Below are positions 16,401-26,300 of a DNA stretch of 40,808 nucleotides, one piece after another. Source of the DNA: JBJGXI01 sp045635475 (lineage in GTDB: Bacteria; Bacillota; Bacilli; Bacillales; Amphibacillaceae); NCBI RefSeq assembly GCF_045635475.1, contig NZ_JBJGXI010000049.1:1-40808 (forward strand). The letters are read 5' to 3'. The notes under the pieces were generated by a model. The model was not told the origin of the DNA. It was given only the letters and a program-made list of their open reading frames with translations, and did not search any database. A program made the translations under genes and the position numbers. The first letter of the stretch is position 1. The number at the start of each line of letters is the position of its first letter.

Positions 16401-17858
16401 ACGCCACCATCGGAAGATTTTGAAATCACTACAAAGCTCACGGCACCAATTCGTGCCAACCACCAACAAGCTGGCTTATACATTTGGGAAGATGAAGATA
16501 ATTATGTAAGGCTTGGTCATGTGTGGGATACAAGTACGACAAATGGCTATAGTATTGAAACAGCCAAGGAAGAGAATGGATCTTACAGTAAGCCGTCCAA
16601 CATGGTTGCACACCCAGAAACCGATACGATGTACTTGAAGATGAAGAAAAAAGGTAATCAAGTGACAACGTATTATTGGAATGGAAACGAGTGGGTACAA
16701 GCATCTGATCCTGTTACAGTTTCACTTGAAAATATTAAAGTAGGCTTATATGGAACTTCAACATTTGCAGGTGATATTAATGCTGATTTCGACTATTTTA
16801 CTGTTCAACCACTAATTGATGATGTTACAGAATTAGAGGATTTAATAGAAACGGCAGAAGCGATTTCAAATAGTGAAGGCGCATATACAGAAACATCATT
16901 TACTGCATTGCAAGGGGCGATTGCAGAAGCTAAGTCTACTCTTAGTACGATTGAAACAGAGGCGGCGTTAACTAAAGCAATTGCTGCGTTACAAGCAGCG
17001 GTTGATGGTTTGGAAACAAATGATTCAGTAATAGATGTTATGCCTTTAGAAGATTTAATTGATGTTGCTAAAGCAATTTCCAATGGTGACAGTAAGTACA
17101 CAGAAGCTTCCTTCCAAGCATTACAAGCTGCAATATCAAGTGCGGAAGAAGCCTTAACTGAAGTCGAAACAGACGAAGAAGTAACAAAAGAAGTGGAAGC
17201 ATTACAAGCAGCAATCGACGGTTTGGTGGAGACTCCGGATACAGAGGATCCAGGAACAGATCCAGGCACTGAAGATCCAGGAGATGAAAAACCAACGTCT
17301 ATAACCACCGACGGGAAATCTGTCGCGGTATCTGCAAGTAAAGAGTACACGATTGAAGGCACAAATGCGAAAGTGAAGATGCCAGCTGACTTACCAGAGG
17401 GTACTACCGTACAGGTAAGAAAAGTAACGCCGGATACTACTAATAAAGGTTTGAAGGTAGCTGGGGATGTTCTTGAATTCATCTTCGAATATCCAACAGG
17501 TGCTTCGGCGCCAACAGGGTCTTTCACATTGGTATTAGGATACGACAATGACGCGGATGCGAGTCGTGTGGCAATTTACTATTATAATGAGGCGACCGGT
17601 GACTGGGAATATAAGGGTGGCGATGTAAATGAGGAAAACCAAACCATTACATTAGAAGTACCACACTTCTCAACGTACGGCGTGTTCGTTGAGGACGAAG
17701 GGGAACAAGAACAGCCAGGACAGCCAGATCATGACAAAGGTGATGAACTCCCTGATACAGCGACACCTATGTACACCTATCTATTGATTGGTTTTGTTTT
17801 ATTAGTGTTAGGTACAACCACCTTCTTCTTTATTAGAAGAAGAAATGAAAACGTCTAA
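13440..17858 (+). CDS. Cell-wall-anchored PA14-GH2 glycoside hydrolase
   Basis: The 1472-residue secreted enzyme has, in order: signal peptide (1-31), PA14 carbohydrate-binding domain (about 44-191) and an Ig-like linker (about 195-290). GH2 sugar-binding (312-473), Ig-like (475-575) and TIM-barrel (580-850) domains follow. After these come a FIVAR-type helical repeat (854-925), a concanavalin-like domain as at the C-terminus of some GH43 enzymes (933-1123), two more FIVAR repeats (1128-1264), a stalk domain (1287-1417), and LPDTA (1437-1441) with a membrane helix and RRR tail. Catalytic residues are visible: acid/base Glu695 in FNEGWG and nucleophile Glu756 in GEYGG. GH2 covers beta-galactosidase, beta-galactofuranosidase and arabinosidase activities. 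The YtfQ-type importer makes a furanosidase attractive but unproven. ATG 13440 follows GGGAGG. Confidence 0.9.
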   Translation: MIITKRKSFGMVLIMILLFTMVTPGFSVMAVSGDTDSEPRNGLKGEFYTNSSPGNFDFAEKKATVVSPNINFGDLNALLNQLTEQENDATVRWTGQIKPEFTEDYTFSMIGDNGFRLWIDDQLIIDHWVNDWDIEQTSTPISLEAGELYDIKVEYFEDMGGAHLKMRWESPSQQKEIVPSDRLYLPEGYTHVGPLASSISEDGKMVEVTFENALEELPADTIEHFTGVGNSMPTSISLKEGDASTIVIELDYPITSKDNTTLPLTYDGEAEINTTNDTKIEEFTVFSQNNSTYLIASPWAEEVDEDNVLPEYPRPQLVRNQWLNLNGKWEFESASEADSLPTGKTLEEDILVPFAVESKLSGVERQEDHMWYKRNFTIPADWSGDDILLHFGAVDWETNVYVNGSEVGSHKGGFDEFSFNISDYLVPGDNELIVEVKDETNTDLALGKQRLNPGGIFYTSVSGIWQTVWLEPVAEAHISDMKMTPEINDEYLGLVVEASGNSAETVEAVAYKDGQEVGRVTGAVGEDLQLSTPDPRLWSTTDPFLYDLEVYLKNGDTIVDEVSSYFGMREISTGMVDGKLRPLLNGEFVFQMGPLDQGYWPAGLFTAPTDDALKFDIEQAKDLGFNMIRKHAKVEPQRFHYWADKMGMLVWQDMPQMFDTTPTQENAAQFEHEFEEIIDEHYNSPSLILWTVFNEGWGQYDTVRITNRIKELDPTRLVSNASGWTDMNVGDLIDFHAYVGPDSPTPTDDRIAVLGEYGGLGLQVPGHEWSSNVFNYEMQSSKEELTKRYLGLIDGIKQLKEEPGLSAAVYTQITDVEIEINGLLSYDRKVEKADFDQLRKAHRELIGIVDTSDLVNVIEEAQQAIDDAEVGPAPGQYAQGVVDALTTAIAGAQAVVNNSDVTKDQLLAAIKALEESVSTFKDQINAPIAEGAIVDHFDSDVLADRWSIYRENDQKWNLTDVPGKLRIRTSEGDSHEGANTLKNLFLTTPPSEDFEITTKLTAPIRANHQQAGLYIWEDEDNYVRLGHVWDTSTTNGYSIETAKEENGSYSKPSNMVAHPETDTMYLKMKKKGNQVTTYYWNGNEWVQASDPVTVSLENIKVGLYGTSTFAGDINADFDYFTVQPLIDDVTELEDLIETAEAISNSEGAYTETSFTALQGAIAEAKSTLSTIETEAALTKAIAALQAAVDGLETNDSVIDVMPLEDLIDVAKAISNGDSKYTEASFQALQAAISSAEEALTEVETDEEVTKEVEALQAAIDGLVETPDTEDPGTDPGTEDPGDEKPTSITTDGKSVAVSASKEYTIEGTNAKVKMPADLPEGTTVQVRKVTPDTTNKGLKVAGDVLEFIFEYPTGASAPTGSFTLVLGYDNDADASRVAIYYYNEATGDWEYKGGDVNEENQTITLEVPHFSTYGVFVEDEGEQEQPGQPDHDKGDELPDTATPMYTYLLIGFVLLVLGTTTFFFIRRRNENV

Positions 17859-17882
17859 AGTGTAAATTGATTATTTAAAAGG

Positions 17883-17906
17883 ATAGCCCCCTAGAATGGG
17901 GGCTAT
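17883..17906. terminator. Stem-loop after the GH2 gene
   Basis: ATAGCCCCC (17883-17891) pairs with GGGGGCTAT (17898-17906) around a 6-base loop. The following bases are only moderately T-rich, so termination may be partial and allow some read-through into the next enzyme gene. Confidence 0.6.
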
Positions 17907-17967
17907 TCTCTAAATCTTTCATATAGGCCAATTACTAATTTGGAAATATTGAATTGATTGCGTGTAT

Positions 17968-17986
17968 AGAGTGAATGATTCACTCT
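17968..17986. promoter_or_regulatory. Palindromic candidate operator before the double-GH43 gene
   Basis: AGAGTGAATGATTCACTCT has perfect 9-base arms around a single central base. It ends 28 bases before the GTG start and just upstream of the TTGGAGGTTGAG ribosome site. It could be a repressor operator or a small 5' hairpin. The binding protein is unknown. Confidence 0.4.
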
Positions 17987-18014
17987 TATATTAATTTTAG
18001 TTGGAGGTTGAGTC

Positions 18015-21000
18015 GTGAGAAAGAATCTAACGCAGAAGAAGAACACTTTATTAAAGCAACTATTAATTTTCGTATTAATAGTAGGAACGATATTACCTTC
18101 TTTTCCAACGTCCCCATTGTTGGCGGATGAAAGTACGACATCATCTACATTTACAAATCCAATCGTTCCTGTATCCAGTGACGCTGGTTCAGCTGATCCG
18201 AGTATTGTTTATAAGGATGGATACTACTATTATGTGAAGTCAGACAAAGATGCTTCATTAATTGTAGCGAAAGCAAAAAGATTGCAAGATATCGGAACAG
18301 CTCCACGAGTCACGGTGTATACACCACCTAGTGGAACAAAGTATTCCAAAGGTATTTGGGCTCCGGAGTTACAATATATTAACGGCAAGTGGTATATCTA
18401 TTTTGCTGCGGATGATGGAAACAATATAAACCATCGTATGTATGTACTAGAAAGCGATTCTCAAGATCCACAAGGTACATACACATTTAAAGGGCAAATT
18501 ACGGATCCGACTGATGTGTGGGCAATTGATGGCATGGCTTTCCAAAAGGAAGACGGCTCTTTATATTTTGTTTGGTCCGGATGGAGAAACGGTGCTGATG
18601 GATTCCCGCAACGAACGTATATTGCTCCAATGAGTAATCCATGGACGATTAGCGGTGACCGTGTGGAGATCTCTTCGCCAACTGAGCCATGGGAAGGCGA
18701 TATTCAAGAAGGGCAAGAAGTGATTATAAAAGATGGTACAATTTCGATTATTTATTCAGCCAATGGCAGTTGGTCAGATGATTATGTATTAGGGCAACTA
18801 ACGAACACGGATGGGGATGTCTTGAATCCAGATTCATGGACGAAGCACCCTGAACCAATCTTCAAAAAGAATCCTGCAGGTAATGCATATGGTACTGGAC
18901 ACCATGGATTCACAAAATCACCAGACGGTACAGAGGATTGGATGGTTTATCATGCTTTTAAGAATTCAGGTGGAGGTTGGGGTGACCGTAGTGTAAGAGC
19001 CCAGGAATTCACTTGGAATGAAGATGGTACACCTAACTTTGGAGAGGCTGCCGCTTATGGAGAGGCAATCCCGGAACCTTCAGGAACGCCAAATGTAGAC
19101 CGAGTAACATATGAAGCTGAAGATGCTACGCTCGGTGGTGATGCATTTGCTCATGGTTCAGATAGAGCATCTGGTGAACAAGTCGTCGGAAAATTAGACC
19201 GAGAAGATAGTGATTTTGCTTTGTTTGATGTGGAAGTACCAACAGCGGGGCTTTATACATTAATCGTAATGGCAGCGAACGGTACAGGTGGCGGAGCAGT
19301 TGCTCGTCATAAAGTTGTTGTAAATGATAGTCAGGAAACATACATCGATTATCGTAATTACGGATGGGAACACTATAATCCATCCTCCGTTGATGTTGAA
19401 TTAGATAAAGGCTCAAACACAATAAAATTGACAAAGAAAACGAACTTTGCTGAAATTGATCAGATCATTCTACATCCTGTAGAGGAAGTAGGTACTGCTG
19501 TTGCAGTTGAAGAGATTAAATTAGGTAAAGAAAATATTTCCTTAAAAGCTGGAAATGCAACAGAAGTGAATGTGTCGATTAAACCAATTGTAGGCACAGA
19601 TAAAAATCTAACTATAGTGGTCGAAGATAACGAAATAGCAACTGTATCTGAAATTAATCGGGATTCTGCGACAGGTTCTGTTACGTTACAGATTACAGGT
19701 GTTAGCCCAGGTGAAACAGATATTGAAGTAGCAAGTGCTGATGAAAATGTCGTTAAGAATATTCATGTAAACGTTCAAGGGGATCCGGGCGAACCTGATC
19801 TAACGGAATTTACAGTTGATCATTTTGAAGAAGCAAGTTTAGCAAGTGACTGGTCTATTTTCCAAGAAAGCAGAGACGATTGGAGTCTTACACAAAATCC
19901 TGGAGCAATGACGATTCACACGACGGCAACTGACATCTATCAAGATAACAACAGTCAAAACAATGTATTCTTGCAAAACGTTGCAGCAGGAGAAGATTTC
20001 GAAATTGTAACTAAACTGACAGCACCAATTGCACAGAATCACCAGCAAGCTGGATTGTTCGTTTGGGAGAATGCCGATAATCTAGTAAAACTGGCACATG
20101 TTTGGGACAATGGGCCGACTGTTGAAACAGCATATGAAGTTGATCAAGTTTACCGGAAACCAGGCAATTTCACAGCCCATCCTGGTGGTAACACGATAAC
20201 TATGAAAATTAAAAAATCTGGAAATCAATATACATCCTATTTTTGGGATGGATATAACTGGATTCAAGCAGCTGATCCTTTAACTGCTGAGTTAGAAAAT
20301 ATTAACGTAGGGTTTTTCGCTAATAGTATTGTAGCTTCTGATCGAATCGATGCTAGCTTTGACTACTTTGCATATAAAAAGGTTGAAGGAGGCGTGGAGA
20401 TCGAGCCAGAAGAACTTTCTTTAGAGGTTTCAGACACAAAACAGTTGGAGAATAGTGGACCTACGAAGCAAGTAAATTGGGTTTCTAGTAATCCATCAAT
20501 CGCGACTGTCTCTGATACAGGGCTTATAGAAGGGATAAAAGCAGGAAGAACGAAAATTATCGTAGAAGCACAAAACGGGAACTTCCGTGATGAAGTACTT
20601 GTAACTATAACGAGTGATGAAGAACTACCAGCGATATTGTTCGAAGAGAACTTTGATGACAATAATGCAGATGGCTGGTCCACATACGATGGAACATGGA
20701 CTGTTAATGACGGAAAATATATGGTTGAAAGCGGACCAGGGCATAAAACTGTGTTGGATGATCCGCAATTTACGGACTATGTTATGGAGGCTGATGTAGA
20801 ACTAACGAGCGGAAGAGAAGCTGGTTTAATCTTTAGAGCTTCAGACTTAAGTGTTGGAGCAGATGCATTAGAAGGATATTTCTTCGGTATTAATGCTGAA
20901 ACCAATTCTGCAATTCTAGGTGAGTTCGTTAACGGTCAATGGAATGAAATTGCATCAAGAAATCTATTGATTGAATACGACCAAGCTTATCAGCTAAAAG

Positions 21001-23309
21001 TGGTTGTCAATAAAGGACACATTCAAGCATTTATTAATGATAATCCTTTAAATGAGAACCCTTATCCTAAATTTGATTTGGTCAGAGATTCTCATCTAGC
21101 AACAGGGAAAATCGGATTTAGAACATGGCTTGCAGATGCATCCTTCGACAACGTTAAAATAACGTCGATTACCGATACGATCGAGGGACCAACGTATACG
21201 AATTCGGTTATGCCAGATATAGCTGATCCTTATGTACTTTATCATGAGGGAACATATTACCTATATGGAACACATACACCTGATTTCCCTAATATGCCAA
21301 ACGGTATTAAAGTGTACACTTCTACAGATCTTGTGAATTGGACCGAGCAAGAGGATTGGGCATTATATAAAGATGACACGTGGGGCGATAATCGATTCTG
21401 GGCACCGGAAGTTATTGAGAAAGACGGCACTTTTTACATGTATTATGCTGTAGAGGAACGTTTAGCCGTTGCCACTAGTGACTCCCCATTAGGACCATTT
21501 GTTCAAGAAGAAATGGAGCCTATTCATCCAGATACACCAGAAATTGATGCACACATTTTTACAGATGATGACGGTAAACAGTATATGTATTTTGTCCGCT
21601 TTGAAGGTGGAAATGTCATTTATGTAGCAGAGTTAAATGAAGATATGAAGTCGATTAAAGAAGACACGTTAACATTCGTTATGCGAGCATCCCAAGATTG
21701 GGAAAATAGTCAAAAACAACCTGTTGCTCCAATCAACGAAGGGGCATTTGTGATAAAGCATAAAGATACTTATTATTTAACATATTCTGCTAATCACTTT
21801 GAAAGTCCAGATTATGGCGTGGGCTATGCAACAGCACCAAGTCCAATGGGGCCATGGACAAAGTACGAATATAATCCGATTATGAAATCGAATATTGTAG
21901 TTCCTGGAGCGGGGCACCATTCACTTATTCATTCACCAGATGGAAAAGAGTTATTTATGGTGTATCACACGCATAATAGCACAACAGAGACGGAACCGAG
22001 AAAGCTAGCGATAGACCGAGTACAATTTGTACCGCAAGAAAATGGTCCAGATGTGATGGAAGTATGGGGGCCGACTGTAACACCTCAACCGATGCCTTCG
22101 AGTGATGTATTGGTTGAAAGCATTACCGTAAGTAGTGAAAGTGGACAAACGAAAATTAATACTAAAAATGGAACACTTCAATTATTGGCAGACGTATTAC
22201 CGACAGATGCTACTGATCCATCGGTTACATGGTCAATTGAAAGTGGTGCATCCTATGCAAGTGTTTCTGATTCAGGCTTAGTAACAGCGCACGCTGACGG
22301 AACAGTAGTCGTGAAAGCGATGTCTGTGAGCAATCCAGAAGTTTCAGGAAGTATCACAATTGATATTAGTAAACAAACTATTGATGTTAGTGAGTTAGAT
22401 GCCTTAATTGAAAGTGCACAAGCTATATCTAATGACAATGATGTATATACACCAAGTTCGTTCCAATCATTGCAGGATGCAATAGCTGAAGCACAAGCAG
22501 CAGTAATCGAAACACAATCTGATTTAGATGTAGCTGTTAAAGCATTACAGGCTGCCATAGATGGCTTGGTAGAAGTGAAGGTTGATCCGTTGGACGAAGC
22601 TATTGGTAACCTCACTAAAGGTGGTACGTTAGAAGTTAATTTGGAAACAGAAGACGGTAAATCAGTACTTGAATTAAATGCTGCACAAGTAAAATTGTTA
22701 AAGGATAAGGGAGCAGTAATTCACCTTATAAAAGATGGTCTAGACTTGCGAATTCCAGTAATTAATTTTACTGGAGATGAAGCAGTTCGTATCATGATAG
22801 AAAGATATGAAGACATTGCAGAGGCGTTAACGCCGGTGTATGACTTTACAATTATACAAGGAGAAAAATTGATTCATGAATTTATTAGTCCTGTCACGAT
22901 GACATTCCAAGTGAGTGAATCAAAAGTAACGAATGCTGAAGAAGTAAAAGTTTATTATTACGACAACGCTAATGAAGAATGGGTATCTATTGGTGGATCG
23001 TATAAAGACGGTTATGTAACAGCTGAGACAGATCACTTTACTGTATTTACTGTACTTGAGTTACTAGAAGACGATACACCACCTACGGATGGACAAGAGG
23101 AAGAACCATCACCAGATGAAAACGACAACGATGATCCATCTAACGGAGGTAAAGACGATCAAGATCCAGCAGCAGAAGATACTGACGACGATAATGAACT
23201 TCCAGACACTGCATCGAATATGTTCAATCTATTGTTTGTTGGTATGTTACTTGTATTTTCTGGTCTGGTTGCGTTCGTCATTGTTAGAAGAAGAAGTATC
23301 AATATGTAA
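18015..23309 (+). CDS. Cell-wall-anchored enzyme with two GH43 catalytic modules
   Basis: The 1764-residue product starts at GTG 18015 behind GGAGG. It has a signal peptide (about 1-38), GH43 module A (about 40-355), a CBM6/35-like domain (362-490) and an Ig-like domain (496-592). These are followed by a concanavalin-like domain (599-792), a Big_2-like domain (794-867), a LamG-like domain (874-1054) and GH43 module B (1059-1358). The C-terminal part has Big_2 (1364-1452), FIVAR (1457-1520), a stalk domain (1522-1684), an acidic linker, and LPDTA (1729-1733) with a membrane helix and RRR tail. Both modules keep the GH43 triad: Asp61, Asp172, Glu232 and Asp1071, Asp1178, Glu1242. GH43 includes alpha-L-arabinofuranosidase, arabinanase, xylosidase and galactofuranosidase. 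Module A ends like exo-arabinofuranosidases (GHHGFTKSPDGTEDWMVYH). The two modules are dissimilar, suggesting two linkages attacked. Confidence 0.9.
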   Translation: MRKNLTQKKNTLLKQLLIFVLIVGTILPSFPTSPLLADESTTSSTFTNPIVPVSSDAGSADPSIVYKDGYYYYVKSDKDASLIVAKAKRLQDIGTAPRVTVYTPPSGTKYSKGIWAPELQYINGKWYIYFAADDGNNINHRMYVLESDSQDPQGTYTFKGQITDPTDVWAIDGMAFQKEDGSLYFVWSGWRNGADGFPQRTYIAPMSNPWTISGDRVEISSPTEPWEGDIQEGQEVIIKDGTISIIYSANGSWSDDYVLGQLTNTDGDVLNPDSWTKHPEPIFKKNPAGNAYGTGHHGFTKSPDGTEDWMVYHAFKNSGGGWGDRSVRAQEFTWNEDGTPNFGEAAAYGEAIPEPSGTPNVDRVTYEAEDATLGGDAFAHGSDRASGEQVVGKLDREDSDFALFDVEVPTAGLYTLIVMAANGTGGGAVARHKVVVNDSQETYIDYRNYGWEHYNPSSVDVELDKGSNTIKLTKKTNFAEIDQIILHPVEEVGTAVAVEEIKLGKENISLKAGNATEVNVSIKPIVGTDKNLTIVVEDNEIATVSEINRDSATGSVTLQITGVSPGETDIEVASADENVVKNIHVNVQGDPGEPDLTEFTVDHFEEASLASDWSIFQESRDDWSLTQNPGAMTIHTTATDIYQDNNSQNNVFLQNVAAGEDFEIVTKLTAPIAQNHQQAGLFVWENADNLVKLAHVWDNGPTVETAYEVDQVYRKPGNFTAHPGGNTITMKIKKSGNQYTSYFWDGYNWIQAADPLTAELENINVGFFANSIVASDRIDASFDYFAYKKVEGGVEIEPEELSLEVSDTKQLENSGPTKQVNWVSSNPSIATVSDTGLIEGIKAGRTKIIVEAQNGNFRDEVLVTITSDEELPAILFEENFDDNNADGWSTYDGTWTVNDGKYMVESGPGHKTVLDDPQFTDYVMEADVELTSGREAGLIFRASDLSVGADALEGYFFGINAETNSAILGEFVNGQWNEIASRNLLIEYDQAYQLKVVVNKGHIQAFINDNPLNENPYPKFDLVRDSHLATGKIGFRTWLADASFDNVKITSITDTIEGPTYTNSVMPDIADPYVLYHEGTYYLYGTHTPDFPNMPNGIKVYTSTDLVNWTEQEDWALYKDDTWGDNRFWAPEVIEKDGTFYMYYAVEERLAVATSDSPLGPFVQEEMEPIHPDTPEIDAHIFTDDDGKQYMYFVRFEGGNVIYVAELNEDMKSIKEDTLTFVMRASQDWENSQKQPVAPINEGAFVIKHKDTYYLTYSANHFESPDYGVGYATAPSPMGPWTKYEYNPIMKSNIVVPGAGHHSLIHSPDGKELFMVYHTHNSTTETEPRKLAIDRVQFVPQENGPDVMEVWGPTVTPQPMPSSDVLVESITVSSESGQTKINTKNGTLQLLADVLPTDATDPSVTWSIESGASYASVSDSGLVTAHADGTVVVKAMSVSNPEVSGSITIDISKQTIDVSELDALIESAQAISNDNDVYTPSSFQSLQDAIAEAQAAVIETQSDLDVAVKALQAAIDGLVEVKVDPLDEAIGNLTKGGTLEVNLETEDGKSVLELNAAQVKLLKDKGAVIHLIKDGLDLRIPVINFTGDEAVRIMIERYEDIAEALTPVYDFTIIQGEKLIHEFISPVTMTFQVSESKVTNAEEVKVYYYDNANEEWVSIGGSYKDGYVTAETDHFTVFTVLELLEDDTPPTDGQEEEPSPDENDNDDPSNGGKDDQDPAAEDTDDDNELPDTASNMFNLLFVGMLLVFSGLVAFVIVRRRSINM

Positions 23310-23318
23310 CTAATAGTT

Positions 23319-23350
23319 CTGGCTTTCTAGTTCGTTTACTAGAAAGCCAG
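23319..23350. terminator. Stem-loop between the two GH43 genes
   Basis: CTGGCTTTCTAG (23319-23330) and its exact complement (23339-23350) surround an 8-base loop. No T-run follows, and the next gene starts 22 bases later, so it may be an mRNA processing or stabilising hairpin rather than a full terminator. Confidence 0.5.
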
Positions 23351-23372
23351 TCTAATAAAAGGATGGAGGAAC

Positions 23373-26300
23373 ATGATGAAGAGAGTAATAGCAATGTTCA
23401 TGATAATGTTACTTTTTGCAGGATCCTTTAACATTCCGATTGATGTTGAGGCGGCAGAACCTACGATGGACGGTCATGGATTAATGGGTGAATTCTTTAA
23501 AGTTACTCCAAACCCTGATGACCGAGAGGATATACGTGTATTTACGTTTGATGATTTACGAGGAGAAAGGGTCATTAGTAATTTAAATGGCGATTCTTTC
23601 ACAGGCACGTTTAATGAAATTACAGGATCTACTGATTATAATACAGCACGTTTTACAGGTACCATCGTACCTGAGTATACAGAAGATTATACCTTCCATA
23701 TGGTAGGGGATGATGGGTTCAGAGTATGGGTTAATGATGAATTAGTTATTGATTTTTGGGAACAAAAATGGGAGGAGCCACAAGCAAGTGAGCCTATAAC
23801 TTTAGAATCAGGAAAACATTACGATATTAAAGTGGAGTATTTACAAGGTTGGGGTGGTTCTTGGCTTCGTATGGAATGGGAAAGTGCCAGTCAAGAAAGA
23901 GAAATCATTCCTGAATCAGCACTCTATTTACCAATTGATCACATCATTTCTGCTGAAAAAGAAAAGTTAACGAGTGAAATTCAAAAATCCGATTATTTTA
24001 TGGAGAATTTTGCAGACAGAGTGGATGAAAGTGATTTAAATGATTTGAATATAGCGAACACTACAGCAAAGGAATTACTTACCACCATTGATTCCAAAAC
24101 AGTTAGTGATAGAGAAAAGGCAGATTTATTAATAGCTGCGACAGAGAGCCTTTCCATTGCTCGCGCTGATTTTATGGAAGCAATGGGAGCTACTAATTCA
24201 TCTGATTTTGACAAATTTAGTAATCCGTTATACCAAGGTCAGGATCCCTTTGTGACTTATAAGGATGGGTTCTATTATTTTGTATCGTCTAGTAACTTAG
24301 ACTCGAACAATAAAATTTACGTTTCCAAATCTCGTACTCTAACAGACCAAGGGGAAAAGGTCATGGTCTTTGATTCAAAGGGTACGGAAACGCGTATATT
24401 TGCTCCGGAAATCTTCTTCTTAGATGGTAAATGGTACATCTATTATTGTGCTGATTTAAAAGAATATGATTACAGACATATGGCCACTGTTATAGAGTCC
24501 GTAACCGATGATCCACAGGGTGAATATGTGAGCAAAGGTGCTTTGTATACCGGTGTAAATGGAGATTATAGACAAGCAAATGACTTCACGGTATTTGAAT
24601 ACAACGGGCAGCTTTATGGCGTTTGGGGTACTTTAGGACAGGGAGAACCAGTAGGACCGGCAATCGCTCCGATGGATAATCCATACACGATTACCGAAGA
24701 TCGATCTGTCTTACCAGGTCACGGCGGAGAAGGCCCACGAGTATTACAAAAAGATGGGAAAGTATTTATTACCTTATCAGAAGGTGATTATCAATCGGAT
24801 GGTTACAGAATGTCGTATTATATGAATACTGATGGAGATATATTGAATCAGAATTCTTGGACGCGCAAAAACGATGTATTTGTTGCAACTAGTGATGTGT
24901 CTGGCCCTGCAAGAGCAGGTTTTGTAAAATCTGTAGATGGTAAAGAGGATTGGATGATTTATCATTCTCGAGTATATAAAGAAACAACACGTAATTGGTG
25001 GCGTCAAATAAATATTAAGAAATTCGGTTGGAATGATGATGGAACACCTGATTTTGGAGAACCAGTCTCACCGTATGTTTGGCAACAACTACCTTCAGGG
25101 GATTTAGGACAAGGTGATATGTACCAAGCAGAAGAGGGAATCGTCTATGGAGATATTAATCAAGATGATAGCTATGCAAATTTTCAAGGTACAGGTTATA
25201 TACATCTTCCTAAAGATGTTGGAACGGAAGCAAATTTCGTAGTAGATGCACAAGAAGCAGGTGACTATATTGTTGGTGTTCGATATGCCTATGGTGTGCA
25301 AGTAGACGGAGAATCTACTAGCAATCCTAGAACGCAATTACCTGCAAGAGCAAAAATAAATGTTTATGTAAATGGAATTCATATGAAAACAATTACTCCA
25401 GACAAAACAGCGATTAGCTGGGAAGAATGGTTTACAGCGTCCGAACGCTTGCAATTAAAAGCAGGAAAGAATGTGATTAGTTATCGCATCGATCAAGACA
25501 GTATTGGTAATGTAAATGTTGATTACTTAACAATGCATAAAGCAGATGTGCCAAATCTTGTTAAACCAACGATAACTGCAACCAATATTTCGATCAATCC
25601 AAATCAAAGCGTGTATATAGACAAAACAGTGCAGTTAAATGCTACAGTGGAGCCGGCCGATTATACGAACTCCATCATCTGGAAATCTGAAAATACAGAT
25701 GTCGCAATTGTGAATTCAAATGGTATGGTAACTGGTAAAGCGGAGGGTACTGCTACTATTAAAGCAACAATTGATGGTCAAGAAGTATCCACTGTAGTAG
25801 CGGTTCACCCTAAACCAGTTGCTGTAACTTCTGTAGAAATTAATACCGAAGATGGAACAAATGAAATTAGTGAAAATGGTGGAATACTGCAATTAACAGC
25901 AGAGGTAATACCAGCTAACGCAACTGATCAATCCGTAACATGGTCGATTGCAAGCGGTTCTATGTATGCAACGATTTCAGAAACGGGACTAGTTACTGCT
26001 AAAGATAATGGAACTGTAATAATTAAAGCGACAGCTGTAACGAATCCTGAAATTACAGATACAATTAATCTATTAATCAGCAATCAGACCTTTGATGTGA
26101 GTACACTAGAAGCTTTAATTAATAACGCCAAAACTATTTCAAATGAAGATGAAACATATACAGCAAGCTCTTTTCAAGTATTACAAGATGCTATTGTGTT
26201 AGCTGAACAAGCGATAAGTACAATTGAAACTGAAAAGGAACTAGGTGTGGCAATAACTTCATTACAGAAAGCGATTGAGGGATTAAAGACATCAGAACCT

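Noticed and set aside
16805..17548. Long 247-codon minus-strand open frame opposite the GH2 enzyme gene
   Set aside because: It is antisense to a FIVAR and stalk region with clear protein homology. Its low-complexity Ser/Ala/Val content is the mirror of repetitive coding sequence, and no ribosome site is seen.
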